Source of the DNA: an uncultured Clostridium sp.
Lineage (GTDB): Bacteria; Bacillota; Clostridia; TANB77; CAG-508
Direction of reading: 5' to 3'
DNA: 49,712 nt
Assembly: GCA_946639585.1 (NCBI GenBank)
Contig: CAMPBS010000008.1
Coordinates: 1 to 49,712, forward strand
The position numbers and the translations under genes are program-made. The notes below the pieces were generated by a model, which ran no database searches, had not been told where the DNA came from, and saw only the letters and a program-made list of their open reading frames with translations. Below, in pieces: positions 1 through 7,426 of the stretch; the first letter of the stretch is position 1, and the number at the start of each line of letters is the position of its first letter.

Positions 1-121
1 TCATCGCAATTTCATCTTCCAATTCTTTAGCTCGTTTTTCGTAGTAGTTATCACTGTTTAACTTTAGTAACAACATTGTTATCATTCCTGCAACAAATCC
101 TATTATTACACCCAAATACAT
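1..121 (-). CDS. Membrane-anchored small protein, runs off the left end
   Basis: Starts at an ATG at 121 and is still open at base 1 (40 codons visible). An N-terminal hydrophobic stretch (MYLGVIIGFVAGMITMLLL) is followed by a charged, helical segment rich in Lys and Glu, so it is probably a membrane-anchored coiled-coil protein. Function unknown. If the window is circular, the coiled-coil gene at the right end would be its continuation with one base missing at the join. Confidence 0.55.
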   Translation of the reverse strand, partial: MYLGVIIGFVAGMITMLLLKLNSDNYYEKRAKELEDEIAM

Positions 122-139
122 TTCATCTCCAATCTGTAT

Positions 140-385
140 TTATCTGTCAATTTTGAAATATTTACTGACGTTTCTTGTTTTCTCTTGTTTGTGTCTTTCT
201 TTTAATTCTAGCATTTTGTCCTTATCTCTTATCATTTCTGCCATTTCCATATACTCTTTTCTTATTAGCTCATATTCTTCAGCACTGTAAAAATCTGCTA
301 CTGTCATGTCATCTAATCTTTTCTTTATGAATTTCATTACTTCTGTTCTACAATCTATTTTTATTACTTCTTCTTGTTTTAACAT
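140..385 (-). CDS. Small charged hypothetical protein
   Basis: 81 residues, ATG start 5 bases after AGGAGG. Mostly helical and very rich in Lys, Glu and Met; no motif recognised. It lies in a dense run of overlapping small early genes and its start overlaps the end of the gene upstream. Confidence 0.7.
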   Translation of the reverse strand: MLKQEEVIKIDCRTEVMKFIKKRLDDMTVADFYSAEEYELIRKEYMEMAEMIRDKDKMLELKERHKQEKTRNVSKYFKIDR

Positions 386-521
386 TTGTACCTCCTTTTA
401 TTTTTTCTATACACCACTTTGACAAAGCTATTTGACCAACACACATAGCCCAATCAAACGTACTAAACAGCAATGGTGCTCTATACCAATAACCAAATAA
501 TAAATCTATTATTTTATCCAT
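348..521 (-). CDS. Small aromatic hypothetical protein
   Basis: 57 residues from an ATG preceded by AGAGGT. The first 35 residues are hydrophobic and aromatic (LLFGYWYRAPLLF), the tail is basic. The last 38 bases overlap the next gene, whose AGGAGG lies inside this one, a common translationally coupled arrangement. No family recognised. Confidence 0.55.
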   Translation of the reverse strand: MDKIIDLLFGYWYRAPLLFSTFDWAMCVGQIALSKWCIEKIKGGTNVKTRRSNKNRL

Positions 522-523
522 AG

Positions 524-718
524 TTATACCTCTTTTTTTAACTCTTCTAAAATTGCTACTTTATTTATTCTTTCTTCCATCTTTCCAGACTTTCTATTGG
601 AATTATAGTAACGTATTTTAGAATCTATAATATCTATCCATTCAGTTTGATTTGTTTTAATACCATCAGCAAAACCTTTTACATAATCTTCGCTAACTTC
701 TTTTTTCTTTTTAGACAT
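524..718 (-). CDS. Small basic hypothetical protein
   Basis: 64 residues beginning MSKKKKEVSEDYVKGFADG with AAGGAGAAAG just upstream. Charged at both ends, with no known motif. It overlaps the preceding small gene by 8 bases. Confidence 0.65.
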   Translation of the reverse strand: MSKKKKEVSEDYVKGFADGIKTNQTEWIDIIDSKIRYYNSNRKSGKMEERINKVAILEELKKEV

Positions 719-884
719 ACTCTTTCTCCTTAATTGCTTTTATATAATCTTTATACCAATCATTTCTACCAGTCACGAAATAATTGCATTTGATTAAACC
801 TTCAAACTGTTCATTTTCTAATTGCATACAGCCTAAGCAATATTTGCAAATTTTGTCATCACTTAATTGTTTCCTTTGATACAC
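711..884 (-). CDS. Small cysteine-containing protein
   Basis: 57 residues from a GTG that overlaps the end of the upstream gene. Contains CxxCxxxC near residue 13 (CKYCLGC) plus one more Cys, suggesting a small metal-binding fold; the rest is unremarkable. The GTG start is an inference, since there is no in-frame ATG upstream. Confidence 0.5.
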   Translation of the reverse strand: MYQRKQLSDDKICKYCLGCMQLENEQFEGLIKCNYFVTGRNDWYKDYIKAIKEKEYV

Positions 885-1045
885 CTACCTAATGGACAGT
901 AATGTGCTTCTTTATATGCCCATATACAATCATTACATTTACAGTCTTTATACATTTCTTTGTCAACTTTTTCTTGTATTAAAGCATTCAGATTCTTTAT
1001 CTGTTCAGCTTGTTGAAACTTAATTTCATCATATAAATTATTCAT
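863..1045 (-). CDS. Small cysteine-rich protein
   Basis: 60 residues with CKCNDC near residue 35 and two later Cys (HYCPLGRC), a likely small zinc-binding domain. An N-terminal helix rich in Gln, Lys and Glu precedes it. Unknown role in the early region. Confidence 0.65.
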   Translation of the reverse strand: MNNLYDEIKFQQAEQIKNLNALIQEKVDKEMYKDCKCNDCIWAYKEAHYCPLGRCIKGNN

Positions 1046-1082
1046 AATCTCATTCCTTTATAAAATATTCGTGTTCTTATAT

Positions 1083-1349
1083 TTATTCAAAAGTTTCACT
1101 AAGATTTATTTGAAACAATCTCTTATTACCATCGTAATAAATATCAACTTCATTTATTAATAAATCATTGTCATATTTAGTTGTCATTTTTATATTTTTA
1201 TAATTATTATTTTTTGTGTTTTCAATTAACTCAGTAAAAACTTTTCTCATCGAATTTATAGCATTACACATACTTGAATAAACTCCTTCTACAACTAAAT
1301 CCACATTTTCTTCTTCAAAATCAATAACACTTACAACATACTTTTTCAT
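1083..1349 (-). CDS. Hypothetical protein
   Basis: 88 residues from the ATG at 1349, chosen because AAGGAGG lies 7-8 bases upstream (a longer frame from 1376 has no such site). Predicted alpha/beta, no motif recognised. Confidence 0.65.
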   Translation of the reverse strand: MKKYVVSVIDFEEENVDLVVEGVYSSMCNAINSMRKVFTELIENTKNNNYKNIKMTTKYDNDLLINEVDIYYDGNKRLFQINLSETFE

Positions 1350-1362
1350 TTGATTTTCCTCC

Positions 1363-1620
1363 TTAAAAAACATCATATATTTCTTTTACTTTTACCCATT
1401 TCCATTTCAATTCTTTTGCTATTAAATAAGATGTATAGCCATCTTTTAAATAGTTAAATTGATTTATTACTATTGGTTGCTCAAACTTTCCATATTGTAT
1501 AAAATACGTCCATTTGTCTAACATTTTTTCAAACTTTGGCTTATGTTCTTCAAATTCTTTATAAATATTAATTTCTTCTAATTTCATATATCCTAGTTTT
1601 CTTCTTAGTGAATTAAACAT
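1363..1620 (-). CDS. ParB/sulfiredoxin-like small protein
   Basis: 85 residues, ATG preceded by AAGGAGG. The middle reads PIVINQFNYLKDGYTSYLIA and is followed by KELKWKWVKV, resembling the ParB/Srx fold (PIVV..., then DGY, then a helix, then V-V). Family assignment is by pattern only; such small versions are common in phages of Firmicutes and their function is unknown. Confidence 0.5.
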   Translation of the reverse strand: MFNSLRRKLGYMKLEEINIYKEFEEHKPKFEKMLDKWTYFIQYGKFEQPIVINQFNYLKDGYTSYLIAKELKWKWVKVKEIYDVF

Positions 1621-1834
1621 TGCTAAATACCTCCTTGTTTATTTCTTTCGCCATTTGTCGTAATACAGTGTTTAAATTTTTTATAAATTCTTTTCTTTCA
1701 AATAAATACATTCCTTTTGTATTTTCTTCAATAAATTCCTTATAAGATTTACCCGTCATCATTCTTACGATAAAATTATTTATTTTTGTTACGCTTTTTA
1801 TATCTACTTTATTTGTTTTATTTTTTCTTTTCAT
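1613..1834 (-). CDS. Small basic hypothetical protein
   Basis: 73 residues from the ATG at 1834 (GAAAGGTG upstream). Very basic N-terminus (KRKNKTNK) then a helical body. Overlaps the next gene by 8 bases. Unknown function. Confidence 0.55.
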   Translation of the reverse strand: MKRKNKTNKVDIKSVTKINNFIVRMMTGKSYKEFIEENTKGMYLFERKEFIKNLNTVLRQMAKEINKEVFSNV

Positions 1835-1862
1835 ATTCTTCACCTTTCATTTATACAAGAGG

Positions 1863-2630
1863 CTAAAAACCTCTTGCATAATCCCTTTCTTTTAATAATT
1901 TATTAATAAAATATAATTGACCTTTTGGAGTAACTTTTGTTGTAAAATTTACTCTTGGAGCATTTTTTACATAATAAACTTGTTCTTCTACTTCAAAAAG
2001 TTCTAAGTTCATTGCTTTTTGAGTTGGTTCTGTTGAGCCTTTTACTATATATCCATTTTCTCTTAACCATATATATAATCTGTTTTGGCCTATATCTATA
2101 TGATTTTGTTTTAATAATTTTGCTAGTTCTCTTATTAAAATAGATCTTTGACTTGCAACCACACTATTTGCAAATGTTACTTTTGGCTTATCAAATTCAA
2201 TTTTATCTGCTAATTTCTTTTTCTCTTCTCTTTCTGCTTTTAACTCTTGTGCTAACTTAATTACTGTATCTGGATTTAATATAATTTCTTCTATACGTTG
2301 TTCTGTCATATATGTTCCATGTTTTCTTATAGAAGGGATTACCTCGTGTGTTATCCATCTTTTAAAAGCTTTTGCTTCAGGTTTTCTACTTGCTAGTATT
2401 AAATTGTATAAACCGTATTCGTTAACTATATTTGTTTCTCCTTGACGACCTAAGTTCAACTTAGTGCGTTCATCATCATCTAATCTATTGATTGCCATTG
2501 TTGGATTTGTTAAATCTAATATGTCGCATACATCTTTTGCTACAAAATATGGTTCATTGTTAACCATTACACTTCTAATTCTTCCAAATTCTTCATTTTC
2601 AAATATCGTTAATTCATTATTCATTTTCAT
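1863..2630 (-). CDS. Phage antirepressor, BRO-N plus KilAC
   Basis: 255 residues, ATG start after GGAGGAATGAAA. Residues ~5-100 match the BRO-N domain (LTIFENEEFGRIRSV, FVAKDVCDILDL, GLYNLILASRKPEAKAFKRW). A charged linker rich in Lys and Glu follows, then a KilAC-type C-terminal domain at ~145-250 (VASQRSILIRELAKLLKQN, IWLRENGYI, VTPKGQLYFINKLL). These proteins counteract CI-like repressors or act as DNA-binding regulators in lysogeny control. It is in the early minus-strand operon and keeps an AUG start, unlike many replication and virion genes here. Confidence 0.9.
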   Translation of the reverse strand: MKMNNELTIFENEEFGRIRSVMVNNEPYFVAKDVCDILDLTNPTMAINRLDDDERTKLNLGRQGETNIVNEYGLYNLILASRKPEAKAFKRWITHEVIPSIRKHGTYMTEQRIEEIILNPDTVIKLAQELKAEREEKKKLADKIEFDKPKVTFANSVVASQRSILIRELAKLLKQNHIDIGQNRLYIWLRENGYIVKGSTEPTQKAMNLELFEVEEQVYYVKNAPRVNFTTKVTPKGQLYFINKLLKERDYARGF

Positions 2631-2667
2631 TCCTCCGTATATTTAATTTCTTTTGTTCTACATCTTT

Positions 2668-2895
2668 TTAAGCAATCTTTTGACCATTAATTGTAAAACT
2701 TACTTCCATGTCATAATTGCTTGGATTTTCGGAGGTATATTTATTGAAATTTGAGTATAGATAATTTATCTCATCAGAATTTAACTTATAACGTTTAATT
2801 GCGTATGATATATAATTGTTTGCTATATAAGCATTTTTATTGTTCCATCTTGAAATTGCTTGATTTAAAATTCTTTCTAATTTTTCAGAATCCAT
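2668..2895 (-). CDS. Small hypothetical protein
   Basis: 75 residues from the ATG at 2895 with TTGGAGG upstream. Helical, Asn/Tyr-rich, no motif. First gene of the leftward block after the 2.9-3.6 kb regulatory stretch. Confidence 0.6.
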   Translation of the reverse strand: MDSEKLERILNQAISRWNNKNAYIANNYISYAIKRYKLNSDEINYLYSNFNKYTSENPSNYDMEVSFTINGQKIA

Positions 2896-2935
2896 AATAA
2901 AAACCTCCAATTTTCAAATATTTTCATTTCTCTAC

Positions 2936-2965
2936 TTGAAATTGAAGGTGCTATTATGATATAAT
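2936..2965 (+). promoter_or_regulatory. Sigma70-type promoter for a + strand small RNA
   Basis: TTGAAA (2936-2941), 18 bp, TATAAT (2960-2965). It faces right, against the flanking genes, and directly precedes three hairpins and a terminator without an ORF. Confidence 0.55.
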
Positions 2966-2971
2966 AACCAC

Positions 2972-3082
2972 GAACTACTTATATGAGTAGTTTACACCTT
3001 TACTTTCGAGTAAAGAACAGGGCTTGTATATAGTGTTCGGTCGGCAAACTAAAGCACTATATGCAAGTTTATTTTTTATTTT
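2972..3082 (+). ncRNA. Predicted small RNA 1
   Basis: About 110 nt. Three hairpins in a row: ACTACT/AGTAGT (2974-2991), CTTTACT-TTCG-AGTAAAG (2998-3015, a UUCG tetraloop), and a 13-bp stem 3023-3035/3055-3067 with a 19-nt loop followed by a T-rich run (3068-3083), a typical intrinsic terminator. No open reading frame. The terminator overlaps the stop of the convergent RHH gene. Could be a regulatory or antisense RNA; the alternative is only a terminator plus leader structure. Confidence 0.5.
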
Positions 3083-3209
3083 CTACATCCTTTTTGATGA
3101 GTTCTGTAACGTATTCATTAAATGATTTTCCTTTATCAATTAACTTATGTTTTACTTTTTTGTATAAATCTTCATCAATTCTTAAAGTTGTTTGTATAAT
3201 TTTAATCAC
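3069..3209 (-). CDS. Ribbon-helix-helix (CopG/Arc-like) regulator
   Basis: 46 residues from a GTG just after AGGAGGGA. Contains a short beta strand (IIQTTLRI), helix 1 (DEDLYKKVKHKLIDK) and helix 2 (SFNEYVTELIKKDVE), the RHH pattern. RHH dimers bind short palindromes; an ATCATAAT/ATTATGAT palindrome lies in its own promoter, so autoregulation is likely. The 3' end overlaps the terminator of the convergent small RNA. Confidence 0.7.
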   Translation of the reverse strand: MIKIIQTTLRIDEDLYKKVKHKLIDKGKSFNEYVTELIKKDVENKK

Positions 3210-3225
3210 TCCCTCCTCTTTTTTA

Positions 3226-3262
3226 TTGACATCATAATATCATTACATTATGATATTGTCAA
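3226..3262. promoter_or_regulatory. Face-to-face promoters with palindromic operator
   Basis: Minus strand: TTGACA (3262-3257), 17 bp, TATTAT (3239-3234), reading into the RHH gene. Plus strand: TTGACA (3226-3231), 17 bp, TATGAT (3249-3254). The two promoters occupy the same 37 bp, so only one can be used at a time. Inside is the inverted repeat ATCATAAT...ATTATGAT, a candidate RHH operator. Confidence 0.6.
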
Positions 3263-3392
3263 TACTTTTCTTAAAGTTTTTTCAAAAAGTTTTGTAATCC
3301 TTGCAGTTCTAGGAAACTCTTTAATAAAATTCAAAAATAGTCAAAACTATTACGTGATTTCATAAAATTTACACAAAAATCACATTTTAGTC

Positions 3393-3422
3393 TTGACTAC
3401 AAGTTAACATATATGTTATTAT
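3393..3422 (+). promoter_or_regulatory. Repressor-controlled promoter for small RNA 2
   Basis: TTGACT (3393-3398), then -10 TTATTA/TATTAT (3416-3422). The spacer holds the 14-bp palindrome TAACATATATGTTA (3405-3418), the same palindrome as in the CI gene promoter at 12754-12767. The promoter is also bracketed by a 10-bp inverted repeat, TTAGTCTTGA (3387-3396)/TCAAGACTAA (3427-3436). Confidence 0.6.
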
Positions 3423-3428
3423 CTAATC

Positions 3429-3518
3429 AAGACTAAGTGCAATATATGTGTATATTGTAATTATGCTATAGCTTATAAGTGAGAAAGATTGGCGTTGGAC
3501 TCATTTATAAGCTTTTTT
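3429..3518 (+). ncRNA. Predicted small RNA 2
   Basis: About 90 nt: a small hairpin CAATAT/ATATTG (3440-3457), then a 13-bp stem 3471-3483/3500-3512 with a 16-nt loop (AAAGATTGGCGTTGGA) and TTTTTTATTT. No ORF. Promoter, structure and terminator make an RNA gene plausible; its target is unknown. The operator shared with the repressor gene suggests it is controlled by lysogeny. Confidence 0.5.
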
Positions 3519-3583
3519 ATTTAACTGTTCTTATAATATATCAACTTTTAGAAAAAGTCAATAGAATTTACGAAAATTTGTTC

Positions 3584-3597
3584 TAACAAATTTGTTA
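3584..3597. promoter_or_regulatory. Palindrome TAACAAATTTGTTA, operator-like
   Basis: Perfect 14-bp palindrome with the same TAAC...GTTA half-site ends as the TAACATATATGTTA sites at 3405 and 12754. A related imperfect copy (TAACTAATTTGTTA) is at 40733-40746. Probably another repressor site; no clear promoter overlaps it. Confidence 0.4.
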
Positions 3598-3611
3598 TGT
3601 TTTATATACAT

Positions 3612-3645
3612 AATTAAAGACTGGCTTTTATCCCCAGTCTCTTTA
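3612..3645. terminator. Bidirectional intrinsic terminator
   Basis: Stem AGACTGG (3618-3624)/CCAGTCT (3634-3640) with T-rich runs on either side, placed directly after the stop of the zinc-ribbon gene (minus strand). Confidence 0.6.
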
Positions 3646-3647
3646 TT

Positions 3648-4169
3648 TTATTCAATTATTTCACAATCATCTAAAGCTACAACAGTACTTAACAATGTCC
3701 CTGTGCATTTACCTTTTATTGTGATAGTTTGTCCTTTTGATAATTGTGCTACTTTGCTTTCTTGGTCTTTCTTAAATGTAATTCTTACATTATTGAAATA
3801 TTCATCAATATCGAATGTAACGTATGTTCTTTGGTCAATTTCTCTGTCTATAGTACCTACTTGACCTGTTAGTTGTAATGTTTTTCCTCTATACTTTTCA
3901 TCAGCACTAATTGGATTAGCCATATAATCTGCATGTAAAGTTTTATAATCTACTACCATTACTTCTTCTTGTTGTTGAGCATTAGATGATGTTGGTTTAG
4001 TATTATTATTGCCACTTAATCCGCTACCAAACATTCCAATTCCAATAATTACCACTAGTATTCCCAAAATTATACGTCCTGTATGTTTTAATTTTTTTCC
4101 ACAACTAGGACATCTTTTTGCTGAACTACTTACGTCTGCTCCACATTCTTTGCATTTTTTCATTGCCAT
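3648..4169 (-). CDS. Zinc-ribbon membrane protein with OB-fold domain
   Basis: 173 residues from the ATG at 4169 (AAAGGAGG upstream; a longer frame to 4211 lacks a site). Order: zinc ribbon with CKEC...CPSC at residues ~5-25; one transmembrane helix ~32-52 (ILGILVVIIGIGMF); Gln/Asn linker; then an OB-fold, tRNA_anti-like domain (YRGKTLQLTGQVGTI, GQTITIKGKC). The family occurs in bacteria and phages and probably acts at the membrane; substrate unknown. It is followed by a terminator and preceded by a 5-fold 10-bp repeat. Confidence 0.75.
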   Translation of the reverse strand: MAMKKCKECGADVSSSAKRCPSCGKKLKHTGRIILGILVVIIGIGMFGSGLSGNNNTKPTSSNAQQQEEVMVVDYKTLHADYMANPISADEKYRGKTLQLTGQVGTIDREIDQRTYVTFDIDEYFNNVRITFKKDQESKVAQLSKGQTITIKGKCTGTLLSTVVALDDCEIIE

Positions 4170-4252
4170 AAAAATTCCTCCTTTTATTATTTTATAAGTA
4201 GAGATTATCATAACATTATATAAAAATCAATAGTTAATTTTAACTTTTTTGA

Positions 4253-4297
4253 TGACAAAACATGACATTTTATGACATTACTCGACATAATTCGACA
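4253..4297. repeat. Five TGTC(R) repeats at exact 10-bp period
   Basis: TGACA/CGACA on the + strand starts at 4253, 4263, 4273, 4283 and 4293 (TGTCA/TGTCG on the minus strand), each followed by a different 5-base A+T spacer. All five lie on one face of the helix, between the RNA-repair gene and the zinc-ribbon gene and overlapping the last codons of the former. This looks like a cooperative binding array. Confidence 0.6.
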
Positions 4298-6461
4298 AAT
4301 TATAGAACGTATCCCTTGCTTCAATTATATTATCTGGCAATTCTTCTTTATGTTCTTTGCAAAAATTATAAAAATCATTACTTAATTTATCATTTAATGC
4401 TCCTGTTCTTTTTACATATCCATATCTTTTTGTAGTAATCAAAACTCCTCTTAACTGTTTCCATTTTTTATAGAAATCTAATTTTACTTTTACCATGAAG
4501 TTATTTCTGTCCTCTATAACAAAACCTTCTATTTCTTCGTTGTGATACTTGTAATCATCTTCTATGACTTTATAATACCAATTAAAGAACTCTTGTGAAC
4601 TTTTTAATGTAATAGCTTTTTCTTTAACTTTAAATCCGTATCTTGTTCCTAAAGCTTTTAACATATCATAATCCATTTTTTCAAAATCAATTGTATTTTT
4701 TATAACATCTAATAGAACTACTGTTGGTTCATCATATTTTATGATATGTGGGTCTTTTTGTGGATCAATAACTTCGAATACCATTGAATAATTATTTCCT
4801 TTTAAAAGCAACTTTATTGCTTCTAAATCTACCCCTGAATTCTCTAATATGTTTTTAAATATCTCTGCATAATCTCCATCTATTTTAGATTTAGAATTTA
4901 TTAGTAATTGGTCTGACTCTTCATCATATCCTAGTATTCCTAAGAATCCATTATATTTAACATATACGTCTACTGGAAATTTAAGATTATTCTTTAATAC
5001 ATTTATTCTAGTAGATGACATTTCATTTATGTTGAAAAACTTATTATATGCTCTAGCTACTATCTTTTTAGTGTTAGTATTTATAAATAATCCTCTAGCT
5101 CTAACTGTTATATCATTCCAAATTTTATCTTCAAAAGCTCCACGATTAAAATTAAATGCTGAAATATTATCGTATTTCTTTTCTTGTATCCATCTGCTTT
5201 CTCTTAATCTTTCTATTAAAGTTTCAACATCCAATTCTTTCTTTTCTTCATAATCTATAATGTCATTGTCTGTCTTAACTATATTATTTTTTATTGCTAT
5301 TGGTTCTATTTTTAATAGTGTGTTTTCAAGTTGTGTAACTCTAATACTTCTTAAATATCCACCTCTTTCAACACTACCTTCTAAACAATAAGCATTATTA
5401 TTAATTTTTATATCGTTATCCTCTATATTTCTATGACCAAATACTTGAATAATATTAGGATGGTTTTTAGCAAATGTTTCTGTAACAGTTACCATATCTT
5501 CATATTTGCCAATCCCTCTTATAAAACTCTCTGTACAATTGTATATTAAGTTTTTATCTATTTTACTTATACCTCCATGAGTTGCTAAAAATATTTGTTC
5601 ATGATATGTAATATATGCACATTGAGCTATTTTTCTATATAATTTTCTCAAATTTTTCTTGTTGACTTTTTTTCGCATTAATTCATATTGAGTAACATTA
5701 TTAAACTGTCCGGAATGAGTTTTTATATCGTGTGCATATTCATAAATATATCTTTCGTGATTTCCTTCCAATAATAATACATTCTTATTATTACAAATAC
5801 TAAATAGATAATTTAAAACTTCTGCATTTTCTATTCCTCTATCCACATAATCTCCACAAAAGATGTAAAATTCGTCTTCTTTAATTCCATCTTTCAATAA
5901 TTCCATTAAAGCTGTATAACAGCCGTGTATATCTCCAATAAAATTAATTGCAGAATACTCTGACAAATCTAATGGTTTATAATATATATCTTCTATATTA
6001 TCTATAGGTTTTATCCCACTTGGTACTTTTTGTCCCGCAAATCTTGAATATATTTTTTCAATTGCTTCTTCTGGTACATGTTTATGTTCAGGTCTTGATA
6101 AGTTTTGAGCCTTGCACGTATCTAATGGAACATTAGTCATATCTTTTATAAATATTCTGTATCTGTATTCATCTGCTAAATCTTTATATCTATTCATTTC
6201 AGATGTTTTTGAATTTGTAGCATCTATAACTGTTAGCTCTCCATTTTTCATTCTTTCTTCTAATAGTTCAAATAAAACTTCCCATACTTTTTGTTCATTG
6301 TTTTGACTAATAGTTTTTTTGCCTTCTATATTATAAACTGGCGATTGAATTAACATTCTTATATTATCTGGGCTAAGAGTGTAATCCTCTAGTCCTTGTT
6401 CTTTTATCCAAGTTGATTTTCCACAACCTGGTGCACCTCTCATTAATATTAGATTTCTCAT
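4278..6461 (-). CDS. Three-domain RNA repair enzyme: kinase, phosphatase and Rnl1-like ligase
   Basis: 727 residues, ATG after AAAGGGG. Residues 1-160: P-loop 5'-OH polynucleotide kinase (MRGAPGCGKST at 7-17; lid SRPEHKHVPEEA). ~170-390: calcineurin-like metallophosphoesterase (GDIHGCYTAL, FCGDYVDRG, LLEGNHERY, THGG, GHR), expected to remove 3' phosphate or 2',3'-cyclic phosphate. ~410-727: RNA ligase resembling T4 Rnl1, with ARGLFI and KFFN upstream, nucleotidyl-lysine motif KYNG, FEVI, EGFVI and KVKLDFY. T4 needs two proteins, Pnkp and Rnl1, to reseal tRNAs cut by host anticodon nucleases; here all three activities sit on one chain. No Hen1-like methylase is next to it. With phage tRNAs elsewhere in the genome, a tRNA-repair, anti-defence role is likely. 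Confidence 0.88.
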   Translation of the reverse strand: MRNLILMRGAPGCGKSTWIKEQGLEDYTLSPDNIRMLIQSPVYNIEGKKTISQNNEQKVWEVLFELLEERMKNGELTVIDATNSKTSEMNRYKDLADEYRYRIFIKDMTNVPLDTCKAQNLSRPEHKHVPEEAIEKIYSRFAGQKVPSGIKPIDNIEDIYYKPLDLSEYSAINFIGDIHGCYTALMELLKDGIKEDEFYIFCGDYVDRGIENAEVLNYLFSICNNKNVLLLEGNHERYIYEYAHDIKTHSGQFNNVTQYELMRKKVNKKNLRKLYRKIAQCAYITYHEQIFLATHGGISKIDKNLIYNCTESFIRGIGKYEDMVTVTETFAKNHPNIIQVFGHRNIEDNDIKINNNAYCLEGSVERGGYLRSIRVTQLENTLLKIEPIAIKNNIVKTDNDIIDYEEKKELDVETLIERLRESRWIQEKKYDNISAFNFNRGAFEDKIWNDITVRARGLFINTNTKKIVARAYNKFFNINEMSSTRINVLKNNLKFPVDVYVKYNGFLGILGYDEESDQLLINSKSKIDGDYAEIFKNILENSGVDLEAIKLLLKGNNYSMVFEVIDPQKDPHIIKYDEPTVVLLDVIKNTIDFEKMDYDMLKALGTRYGFKVKEKAITLKSSQEFFNWYYKVIEDDYKYHNEEIEGFVIEDRNNFMVKVKLDFYKKWKQLRGVLITTKRYGYVKRTGALNDKLSNDFYNFCKEHKEELPDNIIEARDTFYNLSNYVE

Positions 6462-6752
6462 TTATTTACCCCTTTCTCTTATTAAATCTCTTTCTTTTAA
6501 AATTAAATTATATAGTTCGCCATTTTCCTTTAATTTCTTTACTGTTTGTACGTATATCGGCATTAATTCTTTTATTGTTTTTGGTCGCCAATATCCACCT
6601 TTTTTTGTGTCTGACAATATGATATTGTCTTTTCTTATCTTTTGTATTTCTTCCATTAATTGTTGCTCATTAAGTTTTGTCTTTGCCATTAATTCTTTTT
6701 TGCTTATTCTGTTATTTTCCCCATACGGGATTAAATTTAAAACATTTATCAT
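6462..6752 (-). CDS. Small winged-helix-like protein
   Basis: 96 residues, ATG overlapping the stop of the small-terminase gene (GAATGATAA). The N-terminal half is HTH-like (ISKKELMAKTKLNEQQLMEEI, then a beta wing, GGYWRP). Possibly a DNA-binding regulator or terminase helper. It stands between small terminase and the RNA-repair gene. Confidence 0.55.
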   Translation of the reverse strand: MINVLNLIPYGENNRISKKELMAKTKLNEQQLMEEIQKIRKDNIILSDTKKGGYWRPKTIKELMPIYVQTVKKLKENGELYNLILKERDLIRERGK

Positions 6753-7420
6753 TCGTCCATCACCTCATATACTCCATCTTTATTCGGTTTTAATTGAATA
6801 CTTTTTTGCTTTTCAGCTTTTTTTATGGCCTCTATTCTACTTGCTATTGTAGCGAAATCAACTCCTGTTTTATGTTCAATAACAACTGGAGCATTTGCTT
6901 CAACCATACCATGTTCTGTTTTTCCTCTAAACATTGTTGTTATTTCTCTTATTTTTCCGTTTTGAGCTAATGTAAGTGTTGTATCTGTAATATAATCGTC
7001 TATCATTAACATTACTTCCCTTTTTGCTTCATCTGGAGAACGTAAATATGTATCATAAGTTGATGATGATATTCCAGCGAATGCACAAAAGTTTTTCTTA
7101 GTTGGTGGAAAAATTTGTCTTTTATTTATTACAGTCATTGCTTCTTGATAATAGTCAAACAAAATCTCCAATTCTTCTGCTGAATATTTAAAATTCTTTG
7201 TTATTTTTCCACCCTGTCGTAATAGATGATTTATCTCTAACTCACTTAATTTTGAATTTGGATTAGCTTGATGTAAATCTTTAGATAAAGCATTAATTCT
7301 TGTTTCTAACAAATTTGGTAATTGTTTCTTATATTCTTCAAAAGCATTTTCCTGTATCTCTCTTAACTCTAAACTTTGTTCATAAATTTTATCTCTTTTT
7401 TCATCTTGGCTCTTGTTCCT
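6749..7420 (-). CDS. Terminase small subunit-like protein, AGG start
   Basis: 223 residues when read from the AGG at 7420. The body (FCAFAGISSSTYDTYLRS, then a helical region to KTEHG) resembles phage small terminases that bind pac/cos DNA. There is no ATG/GTG/TTG in frame with a ribosome-binding site: the only alternative, a TTG at 7312, has none and drops 36 clearly coding residues (NKSQDEKRDKIYEQSLELRE). GGAG lies 9 bases before AGG. It is far from the large terminase (34.8-36.6 kb), which is unusual. Function by resemblance only. Confidence 0.65.
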   Translation of the reverse strand, partial: RNKSQDEKRDKIYEQSLELREIQENAFEEYKKQLPNLLETRINALSKDLHQANPNSKLSELEINHLLRQGGKITKNFKYSAEELEILFDYYQEAMTVINKRQIFPPTKKNFCAFAGISSSTYDTYLRSPDEAKREVMLMIDDYITDTTLTLAQNGKIREITTMFRGKTEHGMVEANAPVVIEHKTGVDFATIASRIEAIKKAEKQKSIQLKPNKDGVYEVMDE

Positions 7421-7426
7421 TAATAT

